Positions 23,601-32,583 of a stretch of 64,000 nt of DNA are shown in pieces. Each line of letters opens with the position of its first letter. The stretch's first letter is position 1. Below the pieces are notes generated by a model. That model saw only the letters and a list, made by a program, of their open reading frames with translations, made no database searches and had not been told where the DNA came from. The position numbers and the translations under genes are program-made. The DNA comes from Tolypothrix tenuis PCC 7101 (lineage in GTDB: Bacteria; Cyanobacteriota; Cyanobacteriia; Cyanobacteriales; Nostocaceae). The stretch lies in the NCBI RefSeq assembly GCF_002368295.1, contig NZ_AP018248.1, positions 2,911,977-2,975,976 of the forward strand. The letters run 5' to 3'.

Positions 23601-26037
23601 CACCGAGATATGCTGCTTCTGCGGCTTCCACCATCAAGGCTAAAGTCAAGTCATATTCACTGAACCAGCTATCTGCGGCTAAAAGTTTGATACCAGTATT
23701 TAAATAGGCGATCGCTACTAAATATGCTGTAGCGGCTTTAGCTTTTTTCCCCGCCAGCAAATTTAATTCTGCCAAATGTTGCTTTTGGGATGGCTTGCTG
23801 ATTAAGCTAGCACCCACATTCAGTTGATTAATAATATCAAAAATATTTTCTTCTAATTGTTCAGCAGGTGTATTTTGCAACAATTGCTGCCCAATTTTTA
23901 AATGTGTAACTTTTCTTTGATGGTTGGGAATGAGAGAATAGGCTGCTTGCTGGACGCGATCGTGCAAAAATTTATAGCTAATATGAGATTCATCAAAATC
24001 TAAAACCGCTAACTCTTCGGTAGCAAATAGTAAAGGTATACGATATTCATTATTCAAGGGTAAAATTAGGCCTAATTGCAAAGCAGGTTGCAATGCTTCT
24101 GCCAATCTTTGCAGATTATTACTACTGACAATTGCCAATACATCTAAACTGAAACGATTGCCAATACAAGCTGCTAATTGTAGGGCTGTTTGCGTAGCTT
24201 CTGGTAGCTTTTGAATGTTTCTCGCAACTAAATCGACAACATCTTTATCTACCAGATTCTTTGTTTGAATTTGCTGTATATCCCAACACCAAACTCCTTG
24301 ATTAAAATCAAATTTTAGGATATTTTCTTGATATAGCGCTTTGATTAATTGGGTTAAAAAGAAAGGATTACCTTGGGTCTTATTAAATAAAATTTTCGCG
24401 AGTTCTAAAATTATTTCGGAATCCCCTAAAGTATCTATCAGCAATTGATATACATAGGGTAATTCTAGTGGGCGTAATACAATACTATTAATAACTGTGT
24501 CAGCTTGGGCAATTTCCTCTAAAGTTTTGATTAATGGATGGCTGGGGCCGACTTCATTATCTCGATATGCCCCAATTAACAGCAAATAATGACTATCTGG
24601 ATTAGTCATTAACACTTGAATTAATTTTAAAGAAGCAGAATCAGCCCATTGTAAATCATCCAGAAATATTACTAAAGGGTGGGATTGTTGAGCAAAAACT
24701 TGAATAAAGGACTGAAATAAGCGATGAAAGCGATTTAAACTTTCGGCTGCACCTAATTGTGGAACTTCCGGTTGTTTACCAATAATTAACTCTACTTCGG
24801 GAATCACATCAATAATTACTTGCCCATTGCTACCCAGCGCTTGCAGGAGTTTTTCTTTCCAGGCTGTTAACCTGTCGCTACTTTCAGTTAATAATTGCTG
24901 CATTAAAGATTGAAAAGCCTGGATCACAGAGGCGTAGGGAATATTACGTTTAAATTGATCAAATTTCCCATCAATAAAATAACCCCTCTGTCTGACAATC
25001 GGTTTATGTACCTCATTCACCAGCGATGATTTGCCAATCCCAGAGTAGCCAGAAACCAACATGATTTCGCTTTTACCTTGGCTAATACGCTCAAATGCTT
25101 GCAGCAAGGCGATCGCTTCTGATTCTCTGCCATATAATTGTTGTGGAATAAGTAATTGAGAAGTGCGATCGCGTTGTCCAGGGGTAAAATTAGGAATATG
25201 ACCTGTAGTTTCTAATTGCTCAAGGCATAATTCTAAATCAGCTAATAGACCCAATGCACTTTGATAGCGGTCTTCAGCATTTTTCGCGATCAATTTCATC
25301 ACAATCGCAGCTATTGTTCTCGAAACTTCTGGTTTTAACTGGGTAATTGGTGTAACTGGCTTGGCAATATGAGAGTGAAACATCTCTAGTAAATCATCAG
25401 TTACAAAAGGCAATTGACCAGTCAACATTTCATAAAATGTAATCCCCAAAGAATAAAAATCACTGCGATAATCGACAGCGCGATTCATTCTTCCTGTTTG
25501 TTCAGGAGACATATAAGCAACTGTCCCTTCCAATTGATGAGAATTTGTCAGTTGCGGTGTTTCTTTATCTAAATGTGACGCAATACTAAAGTCTGTAATT
25601 TTAACAATACCAGTCTGGGGATTAACAATAATATTTGCAGGTTTAATATCTTTATGAATAATGCGGTTCTGATGTAGCGATAACAATGCTTTAGCTAATT
25701 GCACAGCAATCTTTAAAAAATTAGCTTCACTAAGCTGTTGCAAAGAGAGAAACTGTTTGAGACTGATACCACCAAAGTCTTCTGCTACTAATACCAGGCG
25801 ATTTTGATAGCTCTCTAGGCTGTAAACTTTAACAATACCCTCGCAGTTAAGATTTTCTGTAGTTTTATATTCGTGCTTGAAGCGAGTAATTTGCTCAAAA
25901 GAGGGATATTCTGCCTTGAGAACTTTCAGAACTACACGCTGCTGGTTTTTTTGCGACCTAGCTCGGTAAACAGTTGTGTTAATTCCTTCAGATATAATTT
26001 CTAGTATGTCATAACCTGGTATTATCGAGGTTAACAC
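20620..26037 (-). CDS. HstK-type Ser/Thr kinase - AAA - GAF - histidine kinase
   Basis: 1,805 residues from a GTG at 26037. Domains (GTG numbering): Ser/Thr kinase about 5-270 (Lys38, HKDIKPANI with Asp130, DFS in place of DFG, APE-like SPEQ); predicted ATPase with P-loop GYSGIGKSS (330-338); a long helical TPR/TOMM-like middle; GAF about 1340-1500; HisKA with His1550 (GVAHEVNNPVSF); and an intact HATPase (N-box FMNLLANAIDAL, G1 ADNGLGIS, G2 GKGTGLGLS). This is the cyanobacterial HstK dual-kinase architecture, in which a Ser/Thr and a histidine kinase share one chain. The frame extends 28 codons further to an ATG at 26121, but AAAGGAG lies 8 bases before the GTG and the kinase homology starts right after it. 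A Nostoc-type repeat is embedded in frame at 22094-22122. Confidence 0.9.
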   Translation of the reverse strand: MLTSIIPGYDILEIISEGINTTVYRARSQKNQQRVVLKVLKAEYPSFEQITRFKHEYKTTENLNCEGIVKVYSLESYQNRLVLVAEDFGGISLKQFLSLQQLSEANFLKIAVQLAKALLSLHQNRIIHKDIKPANIIVNPQTGIVKITDFSIASHLDKETPQLTNSHQLEGTVAYMSPEQTGRMNRAVDYRSDFYSLGITFYEMLTGQLPFVTDDLLEMFHSHIAKPVTPITQLKPEVSRTIAAIVMKLIAKNAEDRYQSALGLLADLELCLEQLETTGHIPNFTPGQRDRTSQLLIPQQLYGRESEAIALLQAFERISQGKSEIMLVSGYSGIGKSSLVNEVHKPIVRQRGYFIDGKFDQFKRNIPYASVIQAFQSLMQQLLTESSDRLTAWKEKLLQALGSNGQVIIDVIPEVELIIGKQPEVPQLGAAESLNRFHRLFQSFIQVFAQQSHPLVIFLDDLQWADSASLKLIQVLMTNPDSHYLLLIGAYRDNEVGPSHPLIKTLEEIAQADTVINSIVLRPLELPYVYQLLIDTLGDSEIILELAKILFNKTQGNPFFLTQLIKALYQENILKFDFNQGVWCWDIQQIQTKNLVDKDVVDLVARNIQKLPEATQTALQLAACIGNRFSLDVLAIVSSNNLQRLAEALQPALQLGLILPLNNEYRIPLLFATEELAVLDFDESHISYKFLHDRVQQAAYSLIPNHQRKVTHLKIGQQLLQNTPAEQLEENIFDIINQLNVGASLISKPSQKQHLAELNLLAGKKAKAATAYLVAIAYLNTGIKLLAADSWFSEYDLTLALMVEAAEAAYLGGDYQLMENLASQVLQNARTLLDKVKIYEVKIQAYVAQSKQPEAIKTALTVLELLGVRFPDAPSEADISESLQATQLILTGRSFEDLIDLPAMTDPQILAVMRIIATVTAAVYQAVPMLLPLIVFKQVRLSVQYGNAPVSTLAYAWYGVILCGVIGDIDAGDRAGKLALDLLSNLQGKALQTSTFNMIYPFVKPWKHHIRESLLPLLDAHHNGLETGDLEYSAYCAYNYCSLSYFLGKELKTLEPEMAIYSQVLDKIKQEVAHNYLKVFRQSLLHLISDISFPGKLAGVAYDEENMLPLHLQANDRYAIGTLYVNKLILCYLFGEYQQAAEVADLAKEYLDGVTGSFMVPVFHFYDSLTQLAMLAYTPSLEKESLWLRVVANQEKLKTWANHAPMNHKHKYCLVKAEYHRALGEYLEAMEYYDRAIAGAAEHGYIHEEALANELAAEMYLSMGKKKIAQVYITEAYYGYHRWGSTAKVKQIEKRYPDLILRSNHAMSTTGYAYASTGSISRTFKLDASLSSHSTTSSGISLDIATVVKASEAINNEISLESLPRTLLHIILENAGAQKGCLILVKDEQLIIEAIDSSMIDSQITLLSTPVEESELVPKKLINYVARTQQPLVIRDAKLDPVSNKDIYIQNHECKSILCVPIFYQAKFIGIFYLENNLITGAFTPERLELLKILSSQAAIALRNARLYAKEQEKSQDLAAALLQLQQTQTQLVHTEKISSLGQLVAGVAHEVNNPVSFIFTNLTHAKRYIEDLINLLHLYQQHLPHPPAEITDEIEAIDLDFLLEDLPNMISSMKEGTHRIRDIMQSLRNFSRKDGLDKKAVNIHEGIETTLMILSHRLKAYPYRPAIQVVKNYADLPLIACYPGQLNQVFMNLLANAIDALEESNEGKNYTFIEQHPNVITISTTASNQQVKICIADNGLGISDSVKEKIFQAFFSTKPEGKGTGLGLSISHQIVTKVHSGTFECVSSPGEGAEFIIQIPIDRN
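22094..22122 (-). repeat. Dispersed repeat embedded in the HstK-type reading frame
   Basis: On the coding strand it reads GCGATGTCTACGACGGGC, continuing CTACGCCTACGC. I recognise this as a very common interspersed Nostocales repeat. It translates to AMSTTGYAYAS between the TPR-like region and the GAF domain without disrupting the frame. Confidence 0.6.
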
Positions 26038-26045
26038 TATCGTTT

Positions 26046-26052
26046 CTCCTTT
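26046..26052 (-). promoter_or_regulatory. Shine-Dalgarno AAAGGAG deciding a GTG start
   Basis: AAAGGAG on the minus strand is 8 bases before the GTG at 26037 of the HstK-type gene. No comparable site precedes the ATG at 26121. Confidence 0.65.
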
Positions 26053-26238
26053 CCCTAGAGTTGGGCGCTCACTTCCTATATTTCCCAACTGGAAAGGCAG
26101 AATATAATAATTTACATACATTTACGCAAGCAATAATTGACCTTTTTCATCGGGTATTATTACTCAGCGTTTTTAAGCGGTTACTAGCAGCAAACTCTTC
26201 ATCTATCAGACTTTTCGTATTTCTACCTGCACGATTAA

Positions 26239-26589
26239 TTAACTTAAATTTAAAACCTCTTGCGGTAAATTAAACAATCCATCTTCCCCAGATTCAAAAT
26301 CAACCACCTGAAACACTGAATCGATATTTAACTCTCCATAGATATGAGGAAATAACTCACCTATTTCCGCTTCCTCATAACGTACCTCAGCTTTTACTTT
26401 ATCAGCATCAATAAACAGTATTACCAATCCCTTTTGATGTTTGAAAAATCTATTTGCAACTTGAACTATTTGGCTAGATTCTGAACAGTGGATAAAACCT
26501 TCAGTATCCAAAGAATCAGCGCGATAGATACCGAGTGTTTTTGCCTCTTCCCATTGTCCAATTTGCGTAATATGGAGGATAGTTTTCAT
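26239..26589 (-). CDS. DUF952 protein
   Basis: 116 residues covering the complete DUF952 family: ILHIT at the start, GFIHCSESSQIVQVANRFF, LVILFIDADKVKAEVRYE, FPHIYGELNIDSV. The family resembles ADP-ribosyltransferase-fold proteins by some classifications, but no enzyme activity is established. Its ATG overlaps the stop of the upstream KGK-domain gene by 4 bases (26586-26589), so the two are translationally coupled. No signal peptide. Confidence 0.85.
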   Translation of the reverse strand: MKTILHITQIGQWEEAKTLGIYRADSLDTEGFIHCSESSQIVQVANRFFKHQKGLVILFIDADKVKAEVRYEEAEIGELFPHIYGELNIDSVFQVVDFESGEDGLFNLPQEVLNLS

Positions 26590-27038
26590 GTTGTTTGCAT
26601 CATTTTGCGAATATCATCTAAAGGGGATTCTGGTTCAAGAGGTTCATCAGGGCAAAATTCTATAATTACTTGAACTTTGACTTTAGGATAACTGCTAATT
26701 TTATGGACACCAATATGATTTTCTTTAGTAATTTCTGTAGATGTGATTATTCTTAGTCTTCCTATTTCCCATCCTCTAGAACCAACTCGTAAAATTTGGC
26801 ATTTTATACCTTTAGAAGAAGACTTCCATGTTATATCTTCAACTTTAAAAATTGCTTCACTAATCGATACAGACTGAATAATGCTTGCAACTGTTTGATG
26901 ACCATTACTCAATTGAGTATGTAATTTTTCTCCAAAATTATGATGTATTAACTCCTTGAGCCTTATGACAGTGTATGCATCCTTTTCAAATAATACAACA
27001 TCAGTATCATTATCTAATACTTGAAATATATTATTCAT
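26586..27038 (-). CDS. KGK-domain-like protein
   Basis: 150 residues from ATG 27038. The frame continues upstream to a TTG at 27089, but that adds an unconvincing N-terminus. The layout VLDNDTDVVLFEKDAYTVIRL, SISEAIFKVEDITWKSSSKG, IKCQILRVGSRGW and IEFCPDEP matches the cyanobacterial KGK family (PF08872 by memory). Here the name-giving W-x-K-G-K is W-E-I-G-R. Function is unknown. It overlaps the DUF952 gene by 4 bases, forming a two-gene unit. Confidence 0.7.
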   Translation of the reverse strand: MNNIFQVLDNDTDVVLFEKDAYTVIRLKELIHHNFGEKLHTQLSNGHQTVASIIQSVSISEAIFKVEDITWKSSSKGIKCQILRVGSRGWEIGRLRIITSTEITKENHIGVHKISSYPKVKVQVIIEFCPDEPLEPESPLDDIRKMMQTT

Positions 27039-27509
27039 ATTAATTTTATGAGAAAATTGAAAGTATAAATTCGCTATTGATGATTTCAAGCTATAACAAG
27101 TTTAATAGTTAATTTATAAGATTAATTGAGTATAAATACTGATATTCAATCTGCTAAAGATGTTAGTAATCAATGATTAGACACAAAACTCTTATTTGCG
27201 CCTTTGCGCTTACCCTCCGGTAAAAATTAATGTAGAATGCATCAGAGGTAATGTATAAAGTAAAAATAAAATAACTGTAGGGTGTGTTAGGCGCTCATTT
27301 CCAATATAATTTGTCACTAAATAACTATCCTAACGCCTAACGCACCGTCGCATGGATGGTGCGTTACGGCTAAATTTCAATTGTCTCTTTTTCCCAAATC
27401 CTTTCATAGCCGTAACACACCCTACTTAAGATTTAAACTAGTTAGTTAGGTTTCACATTTCATGAGAAGATATAAGTTTATTCTTTGCGCCTTTGCGTGA
27501 GAAATCATC
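27039..27509. other. Intergenic region with family B MITE
   Basis: Mostly AT-rich. It contains the 148-bp MITE at 27278-27425 and two TTTGCGCCTTTGCG-type short repeats (about 27193 and 27483). No gene is seen. Confidence 0.6.
27278..27425 (-). mobile_element. MITE, family B copy 2 (148 bp)
   Basis: The reverse complement begins GTAGGGTGTGTTACGGC, continues TATGAAAGGATT and ends CGCCTAACACACCCTAC. It is the same length as the copy at 11503-11650, with most substitutions in the central and right parts. Confidence 0.8.
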
Positions 27510-29027
27510 CTACAAATTAGACGGCACACAAACATTCGGCGCACACAAACCCTCAAACTTTATTGTTGTCACCTCAAAAGAATTTAAATCTACACAACGA
27601 ATAGCATGATTATTCGTATCAGCAATATATAACTTTGAACCCATAACACTCAATCCCGAAGGCTCAAAAAATCTACTATTCTTACCTTGTCCATCCAGCA
27701 AACCCATTGCACAATCACCCAAAATTGTTTGACAATTACCTGTGTTAGGACTAACTAATTTAATTTTGTGATTGTAAGTATCTGCTACCCACAAAAAATT
27801 ATCTGCATATTCCACTCCTAAGCAATGCTGTAAGCGGACATTTTCACCCTGTCCATCAACATCACCAAAACCAAATAAATCTCCGCTACCGCACACAGTT
27901 CTAACTACACGCGGTTCCACAATTCCCACACCGCGAATTGAACTTATTTCACTATCAGCAATATATAATTCTTCGCCATTGCTAGTTATACCACTTGGTT
28001 GAGCAAAAGCAGATTCAGTTAGTAAACCATCAACACAACCTTCTGCACCAGTACCAGCATAAGTTTTAATTACACTAGGTTCTAAATTCATTTCCCAAAT
28101 TTGATGAGGCCCAGCCATAGCAATAAATAGGGTATTTCCTACTTTCACCAAATCCCAAGGAGAATTTAATTTAGTTTCTAAAGCAGCACCACCATCAGGG
28201 CGAATATTACGGCTTTGTTCACCAGTTCCCGCTATGGTTTCTACCACTTGGCGCTGTAAATCAACTCGCCGCAAAGCATGGTTTTCTGTATCAGCAACAT
28301 AAAGAATTTGATGATCTGCATCAAACGCCATTCCTTGAGGTGAAGAAAACTTAGCTTCACTGAAATTACCATCAGTTAAACCAGATTTACCAGTGCCAAT
28401 AATGTGTATAATTTCGCCTTCTAAGCTACTCATTACCAAGCGATGATGACCAGAATCAGCAATAAATAAACCTGCTGATGTGGCTAATACTTTACCAGGA
28501 AAAGCTAAGGGTGTAATTAATGGTTGACGCTGCTTTTCTAAATTTAGGCTGAGTTCTTGAAAATTTATCGTACCTTTTTCTTTGTGTTCAGAAATCAGTT
28601 TTTCTAGTAGTTCATCTAAAGCATCACGATGTCCTTCACCGGAAACATAGCCAATTACATAACCTTGCGGATCTATAATCATTAAAGTCGGCCAAGCACG
28701 CACAGTATATTCTTGCCAAACCCGAAAACCACTATCTACTACAACAGGGTGTTCAATGTCATATCGCAAGATTGCTTGACGAATATTTTCAGTTTCTTTT
28801 TCGTTATCAAACTTCGCAGAATGAACGCCAATAACTGTCAGACTCTCTTTATATTTTTGTTCTAAATATTTTAAGTCTGGTAAAATATGCAAGCAATTTA
28901 TACAACAGTATGTCCAAAAATCTAAAATTACGACTCTGCCCTTGAGTTGCTTAATAGATAATGGTGTATCGGTATTAAACCAAGTACTATTTTGTGGTAA
29001 TTCTGGCGCTCTGACACGGGGCATCAT
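27510..29027 (-). CDS. Thioredoxin-like / NHL-repeat protein (NHLRC2-like)
   Basis: 505 residues. An N-terminal thioredoxin fold (about 1-150) carries FWTYCCINCLHILPDL with Cys41, Cys42 and Cys45, the CCINC motif typical of NHLRC2-type proteins, and the cis-Pro region VRAWPTLMIID. Then come about five NHL propeller blades (for example GVEYADNFLWVADTYNHKIK and LYIADTNNHAIRCVD). No signal peptide is visible, so it is probably cytosolic. A thiol-redox role with the propeller as a binding platform is inferred; substrate is unknown. Confidence 0.88.
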   Translation of the reverse strand: MMPRVRAPELPQNSTWFNTDTPLSIKQLKGRVVILDFWTYCCINCLHILPDLKYLEQKYKESLTVIGVHSAKFDNEKETENIRQAILRYDIEHPVVVDSGFRVWQEYTVRAWPTLMIIDPQGYVIGYVSGEGHRDALDELLEKLISEHKEKGTINFQELSLNLEKQRQPLITPLAFPGKVLATSAGLFIADSGHHRLVMSSLEGEIIHIIGTGKSGLTDGNFSEAKFSSPQGMAFDADHQILYVADTENHALRRVDLQRQVVETIAGTGEQSRNIRPDGGAALETKLNSPWDLVKVGNTLFIAMAGPHQIWEMNLEPSVIKTYAGTGAEGCVDGLLTESAFAQPSGITSNGEELYIADSEISSIRGVGIVEPRVVRTVCGSGDLFGFGDVDGQGENVRLQHCLGVEYADNFLWVADTYNHKIKLVSPNTGNCQTILGDCAMGLLDGQGKNSRFFEPSGLSVMGSKLYIADTNNHAIRCVDLNSFEVTTIKFEGLCAPNVCVPSNL

Positions 29028-29209
29028 AAATAATCTAAAATTCCCAATGAAACGACATAATTATGAATAAGCGTTCTACCTATCAACCAATGCAAATTGA
29101 ATAGATGATCGCTTCGGCTATTCTTATCTTTTAGGGTTGCCTTTTTACTTTATCGAGAAATCTTGCAAAGGCTGTATCTATTTTGAAAGGACTGACAGCA
29201 ATCACCACT

Positions 29210-30097
29210 ATGGAGTTATCTGCTTGGGTACAGCAAGCCAAATCCCAAGCCGATAGCGGAAGAGTCGCCGATCGCACTCCCCGATTGAATATGGCTAACC
29301 CTGATTGGTTTGCGGTTAGCATCTGTTGTGTAACGGGACAAACTTACAGCTTGGGTGATATCAGTTGTGTGTTTCCCCTGATGAGTGTAATCAAAGCTTT
29401 TTCTCTACTCTATCTCTTAGAACATTTCGGTGCGGAGAAGGTTTTGCGATGGGTAGGAGTGGAACCCTCAGATGCGCCATTCAATTCTCTAGATCAATTA
29501 ATGAGCGATCGCGGATACCCCCGCAATCCCATGATTAATAGTGGCGCAATTACCCTAGCCGATAAATTACCGGGAGAAAATGCAAGCGATCGCACTCAAC
29601 GATTTTGTCTCTGGCTGAACCAATTAGCTGGCTGTCAACTCAAGCTAGATGAACTTATGCTAGCTTCAGTCCGATTAACTCGTTCCCCAGGTAATCAAGC
29701 GATCGCTAATCATCTCGCGCAAACCGGATACCTGAAAAACCTTGATATAGCTCTTGATACCTACGAGCAAATATGCTGTCTTTCAGGGACTGTAGAAGAT
29801 TTAGCCAAACTGGGACAACTTTTAGCTTGTGAAAATCCCCTAGTAGCAACAAAAAACCGCAGGATTGTGAACGCTGTCATGCTAACCTGCGGCTTATATG
29901 AAGCATCTGCGGAGTTTGCTGTCAAAATTGGTCTACCAATGAAATCCGGTATTGGTGGGGGATTGCTAGCAATAGTACCAGGTGAAGGTGCGATCGCTTG
30001 TTATAGCCCCGCCTTAGATAAAGTAGGTAATCCCGTAGCAGGGCTAGCATTTATAGAAGTTTTAGCCCAAAACCTCAATTTAAGTATCTTTGGGTAA
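29210..30097 (+). CDS. glsA: Glutaminase
   Basis: 295 residues from ATG 29210. A TTG at 29183 would add nine residues. It belongs to the beta-lactamase-like glutaminase family (L-glutamine to L-glutamate and ammonia). Visible motifs: the S-x-x-K of FPLMSVIKAFSLL, NPMINSGAI, CGLYEASAEFAVKIGLPMKSG and GIGGGLLAIVPGEGAIACYSP. Length is close to the usual ~300-310 residues. It lies alone on the plus strand between two minus-strand genes. I saw no clear NtcA box (GTA-N8-TAC) upstream. Confidence 0.93.
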   Translation: MELSAWVQQAKSQADSGRVADRTPRLNMANPDWFAVSICCVTGQTYSLGDISCVFPLMSVIKAFSLLYLLEHFGAEKVLRWVGVEPSDAPFNSLDQLMSDRGYPRNPMINSGAITLADKLPGENASDRTQRFCLWLNQLAGCQLKLDELMLASVRLTRSPGNQAIANHLAQTGYLKNLDIALDTYEQICCLSGTVEDLAKLGQLLACENPLVATKNRRIVNAVMLTCGLYEASAEFAVKIGLPMKSGIGGGLLAIVPGEGAIACYSPALDKVGNPVAGLAFIEVLAQNLNLSIFG

Positions 30098-30107
30098 ATT
30101 CTAACCG

Positions 30108-31805
30108 CTATTCCTGAGCGCTTTCCCCTTCAGCAGCAGGTGTTGGCGTAGCTTCTGGTGATGGCACTGTTTGCGGTGCAGGAGATTCGATAATTTCCGG
30201 TGGTGTTGGCGCTAAAGTGGGCGATGTTTCAGGGGTAGGGCGTGGACGACGCTGGAAATATTTACTCAAATCCGTTCTTGTTCGCTGTTTTACCTGAGGC
30301 TTGGGCAATTCCGTCGCCGCAGGCGTTGGCGTTACCTCTGGTTGAGGTGATTCCGTCGCCGTAGGTGTTGGTGTTACTTGAGGTTGAGGTGATTCCGTTG
30401 CCATAGGTGTTGGTGTTACTTGAGGTTGAGGTGATTCCGTTGCCGTAGGTGTTGGCGTTACTTGAGGTTGTGGCGATTCTTTTACCGTAGGTGTTACCTG
30501 AGGTTGAGGTGCTTCTGTTACCGCAGGTGTTGGCGTTACCTGGGGTTGAGGCTGTTCTGTTACCACAGGCGTTGGCGTTACCTGGGGTTGAGGCGATTCT
30601 GTCGCCGCAGGTGTTGGCGTTACCTGTGGTAATGTTGGCGACACGCTAGGAGATGGTGTAGCCGTAGGGCGAGAACGGCGTTGGAAATATCCGCCTTTTG
30701 GTTTTTCTAGTTGTGGAGTGACTTTTTCAGGTAATTCAGGCGCAGCAGGTGATGGTACAACTGGCTGTGGTTCTGGGCTAGTTTCTGGTGATGGTAGAAT
30801 TGGTGGTTCTGTTATCGGTGTTTCTGGAATCTCAGTTGCTGGAGTTGGCTTAGTTTCAGGTGTGGGTTCAGGGCTAGGTGCAGGTTCAGCAGGTGGTGTC
30901 TTCGGAATATAGTTTGGATCGACAATGCCACGCACATCATCAGCTTTGAGTTCGCCGCTCACAATTCGTGAAAGAGTATCTTTACCTTTAGGCTGGTAAT
31001 CAATCAACCCAACTGTAGTATTAAAGACATTTTTGACAGGATTACCCTGGTTATCAAGAAATTCCAGCTTCACCCAGTTTTTACCGGGTTTGAAACCTTT
31101 GAGGTAAACTGCTTGCCAGCGATCGAGAACAAAGCTTTCACCATTAATTGTGCAACGAATCCGCCAATCACTGATTCCGCTGTTGGAGTTTTCTTGCGAA
31201 ACAAGGTGTAGGGGAGCGTTAGTTAAATAAAAGTCCAATAGTATTGGTTCTGCCCCATAGTCACCTTGAGGGCTGCTGTAGGTTAGTACAGGTAGTGCTG
31301 GCTCGGGATTATTATCATCAGTTTTGGCTAAAATGTGAAACTTTATCTGGGCGTAAGCACCTTCATTTTTAAAACTTTCATCCCAAGGGCGAGATGCGAA
31401 GACACGTAAGCTGTGAGTTCCTGGGGCTAAGTCCGAGAAAACTAATGGCTTATTTAAGTCATAAACAGCTATATGTGGTTGGTTATCCAAAATTACATGG
31501 AGATGAGTCCCCAATTTCCATTTTGGATCTTTAAATATAGGCAGATCCTTAACTTGAAAGCGGACTGTTACCTGATTATCCGGCAAGACTTCATCAGCTT
31601 GAGGTGTAACTATAGCCACCTGTGGCTGGTAGATATCCAATGCGGAGCGCAGTTCTTGGATTGTTGCTGGTGGAGAAACTTCCGCAAATTCCTGAAAACT
31701 TTTTTGTGGAGTTGCTCGATTACCCACTGCTACATCTTGGCTGACAGCTTTATCACCACAGCTTGCCAAACTCAAGACTAGTAAAAATGTTATTAACCAT
31801 CTCAC
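30108..31805 (-). CDS. Proline/threonine-rich lipoprotein of unknown function
   Basis: 565 residues from GTG 31805. AGGAGG lies 9 bases upstream and the start places a clean lipoprotein signal at the N-terminus (RWLITFLLVLSLASC, lipid-acceptor Cys16). The longer frame to 31892 would bury this signal. Residues about 55-290 look like a folded beta-rich domain (VTVRFQVKDLPIF, HLHVILDN, GTHSLRVFASRPW). The rest is a Pro/Thr/Glu-rich tail with about seven PQPQVTPTP-type repeats bracketed by two YFQRRxRPT motifs. It is probably anchored in a membrane with the tail reaching into the periplasm or cell wall. Function is unknown. Confidence 0.75.
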   Translation of the reverse strand: MRWLITFLLVLSLASCGDKAVSQDVAVGNRATPQKSFQEFAEVSPPATIQELRSALDIYQPQVAIVTPQADEVLPDNQVTVRFQVKDLPIFKDPKWKLGTHLHVILDNQPHIAVYDLNKPLVFSDLAPGTHSLRVFASRPWDESFKNEGAYAQIKFHILAKTDDNNPEPALPVLTYSSPQGDYGAEPILLDFYLTNAPLHLVSQENSNSGISDWRIRCTINGESFVLDRWQAVYLKGFKPGKNWVKLEFLDNQGNPVKNVFNTTVGLIDYQPKGKDTLSRIVSGELKADDVRGIVDPNYIPKTPPAEPAPSPEPTPETKPTPATEIPETPITEPPILPSPETSPEPQPVVPSPAAPELPEKVTPQLEKPKGGYFQRRSRPTATPSPSVSPTLPQVTPTPAATESPQPQVTPTPVVTEQPQPQVTPTPAVTEAPQPQVTPTVKESPQPQVTPTPTATESPQPQVTPTPMATESPQPQVTPTPTATESPQPEVTPTPAATELPKPQVKQRTRTDLSKYFQRRPRPTPETSPTLAPTPPEIIESPAPQTVPSPEATPTPAAEGESAQE

Positions 31806-31814
31806 AACAGCAAA

Positions 31815-31820
31815 CCTCCT
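31815..31820 (-). promoter_or_regulatory. Shine-Dalgarno AGGAGG deciding a GTG start
   Basis: A perfect AGGAGG on the minus strand, 9 bases before the GTG at 31805. It fixes the start of the lipoprotein gene directly ahead of its signal peptide. Confidence 0.75.
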
Positions 31821-32572
31821 AGAGAGGAGATGCTCTAAAACTGCTTTGTGCCACGATTTCATGCCTTCTACCCAGCGTATAGTTTCCAACAACTGACAAA
31901 TTATTTTGGCTCAAAGTGTCCATAGGGAACTATAGCCCAAAAGCATGGGCGCCGGTGACAAGTAGACAAGAGAACAGGGGAGTATAAGGAGCAAAGGAAG
32001 TAGAGGACATTAGACATCTCCATACCGATTACCAATTACCCATGACCAATGCCCAATTCCCCAGAGCGCATTACCTAAAAAATTTCTAACTATATGAATA
32101 AAAAATACTAATACCTAGCCCCTAGTTGCTTCTTAATACCTTGTTAATTTATGTAGTTTATGAAAAGCAAATAATCTTTACTTTGTGTTTTTTTAATAAC
32201 TGCCGCAATATGTCTTCTTCTTGACAGTTTTTTTTACCAATAGCAAATTTTCAGTCCACAACAGCAAGCACAACCGCTGAAATCCTTGCTGTGGGCTGGT
32301 AAACCATAAATTTTACGAATTGTTATAGTTTGTAAATAAAATGGATAATCTATTGACTTTTTGTCAATTAGTTTGAACTTCAAAGGCAGAGTAGACAATT
32401 ATTCCAGTGATTTTGAATTATTGTTAAATTCTCTCCAACAATGTACAACTTAAGACTTTATAATTCAACAGAAACAAACTTCCACATCGGGTCTTCATCG
32501 CCCCCCAGAAAATCTGGCGGATGCGAGAATGGTTAACTTTGTGGTTTCCTGATTCCTCATTCCTTATCTTGA

Positions 32573-32580
32573 GAGGAGGT
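32573..32580 (+). promoter_or_regulatory. Shine-Dalgarno GAGGAGGT of psaA
   Basis: A strong site four bases before ATG 32584. It excludes the upstream in-frame ATG at 32521. Confidence 0.8.
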
Positions 32581-32583
32581 CGA

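Larger units (their letters stand above)
31806..32583. other. Divergent region upstream of psaA (778 bases)
   Basis: It must contain the psaAB promoter and a long leader. Seen: TTACCAATTAC-type STRR (about 32026-32060), a CAGCAAG/CTTGCTG hairpin (about 32260-32295), a TTGAC-N5-GTCAA palindrome (32353-32367), and on the minus strand two TTTACAAA/ATAACAAT units near 32320-32337 that weakly resemble the RpaB (HLR1) direct repeat. AT-rich throughout; no gene is supported. Confidence 0.55.

Noticed and set aside
30718..30912. Glycine/valine-rich plus-strand frame
   Set aside because: It is the exact antisense shadow of the Pro/Thr-rich tail of the lipoprotein gene.
32320..32337. RpaB (HLR1) site in the psaA leader
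   Set aside because: Only a partial match to the direct repeat and in minus orientation; mentioned in the region entry but not called as a site.
32521..32583. N-terminal extension of PsaA from ATG 32521
   Set aside because: The conserved start MTISPPERE with GAGGAGGT directly upstream is at 32584; the extension is untranslated leader.
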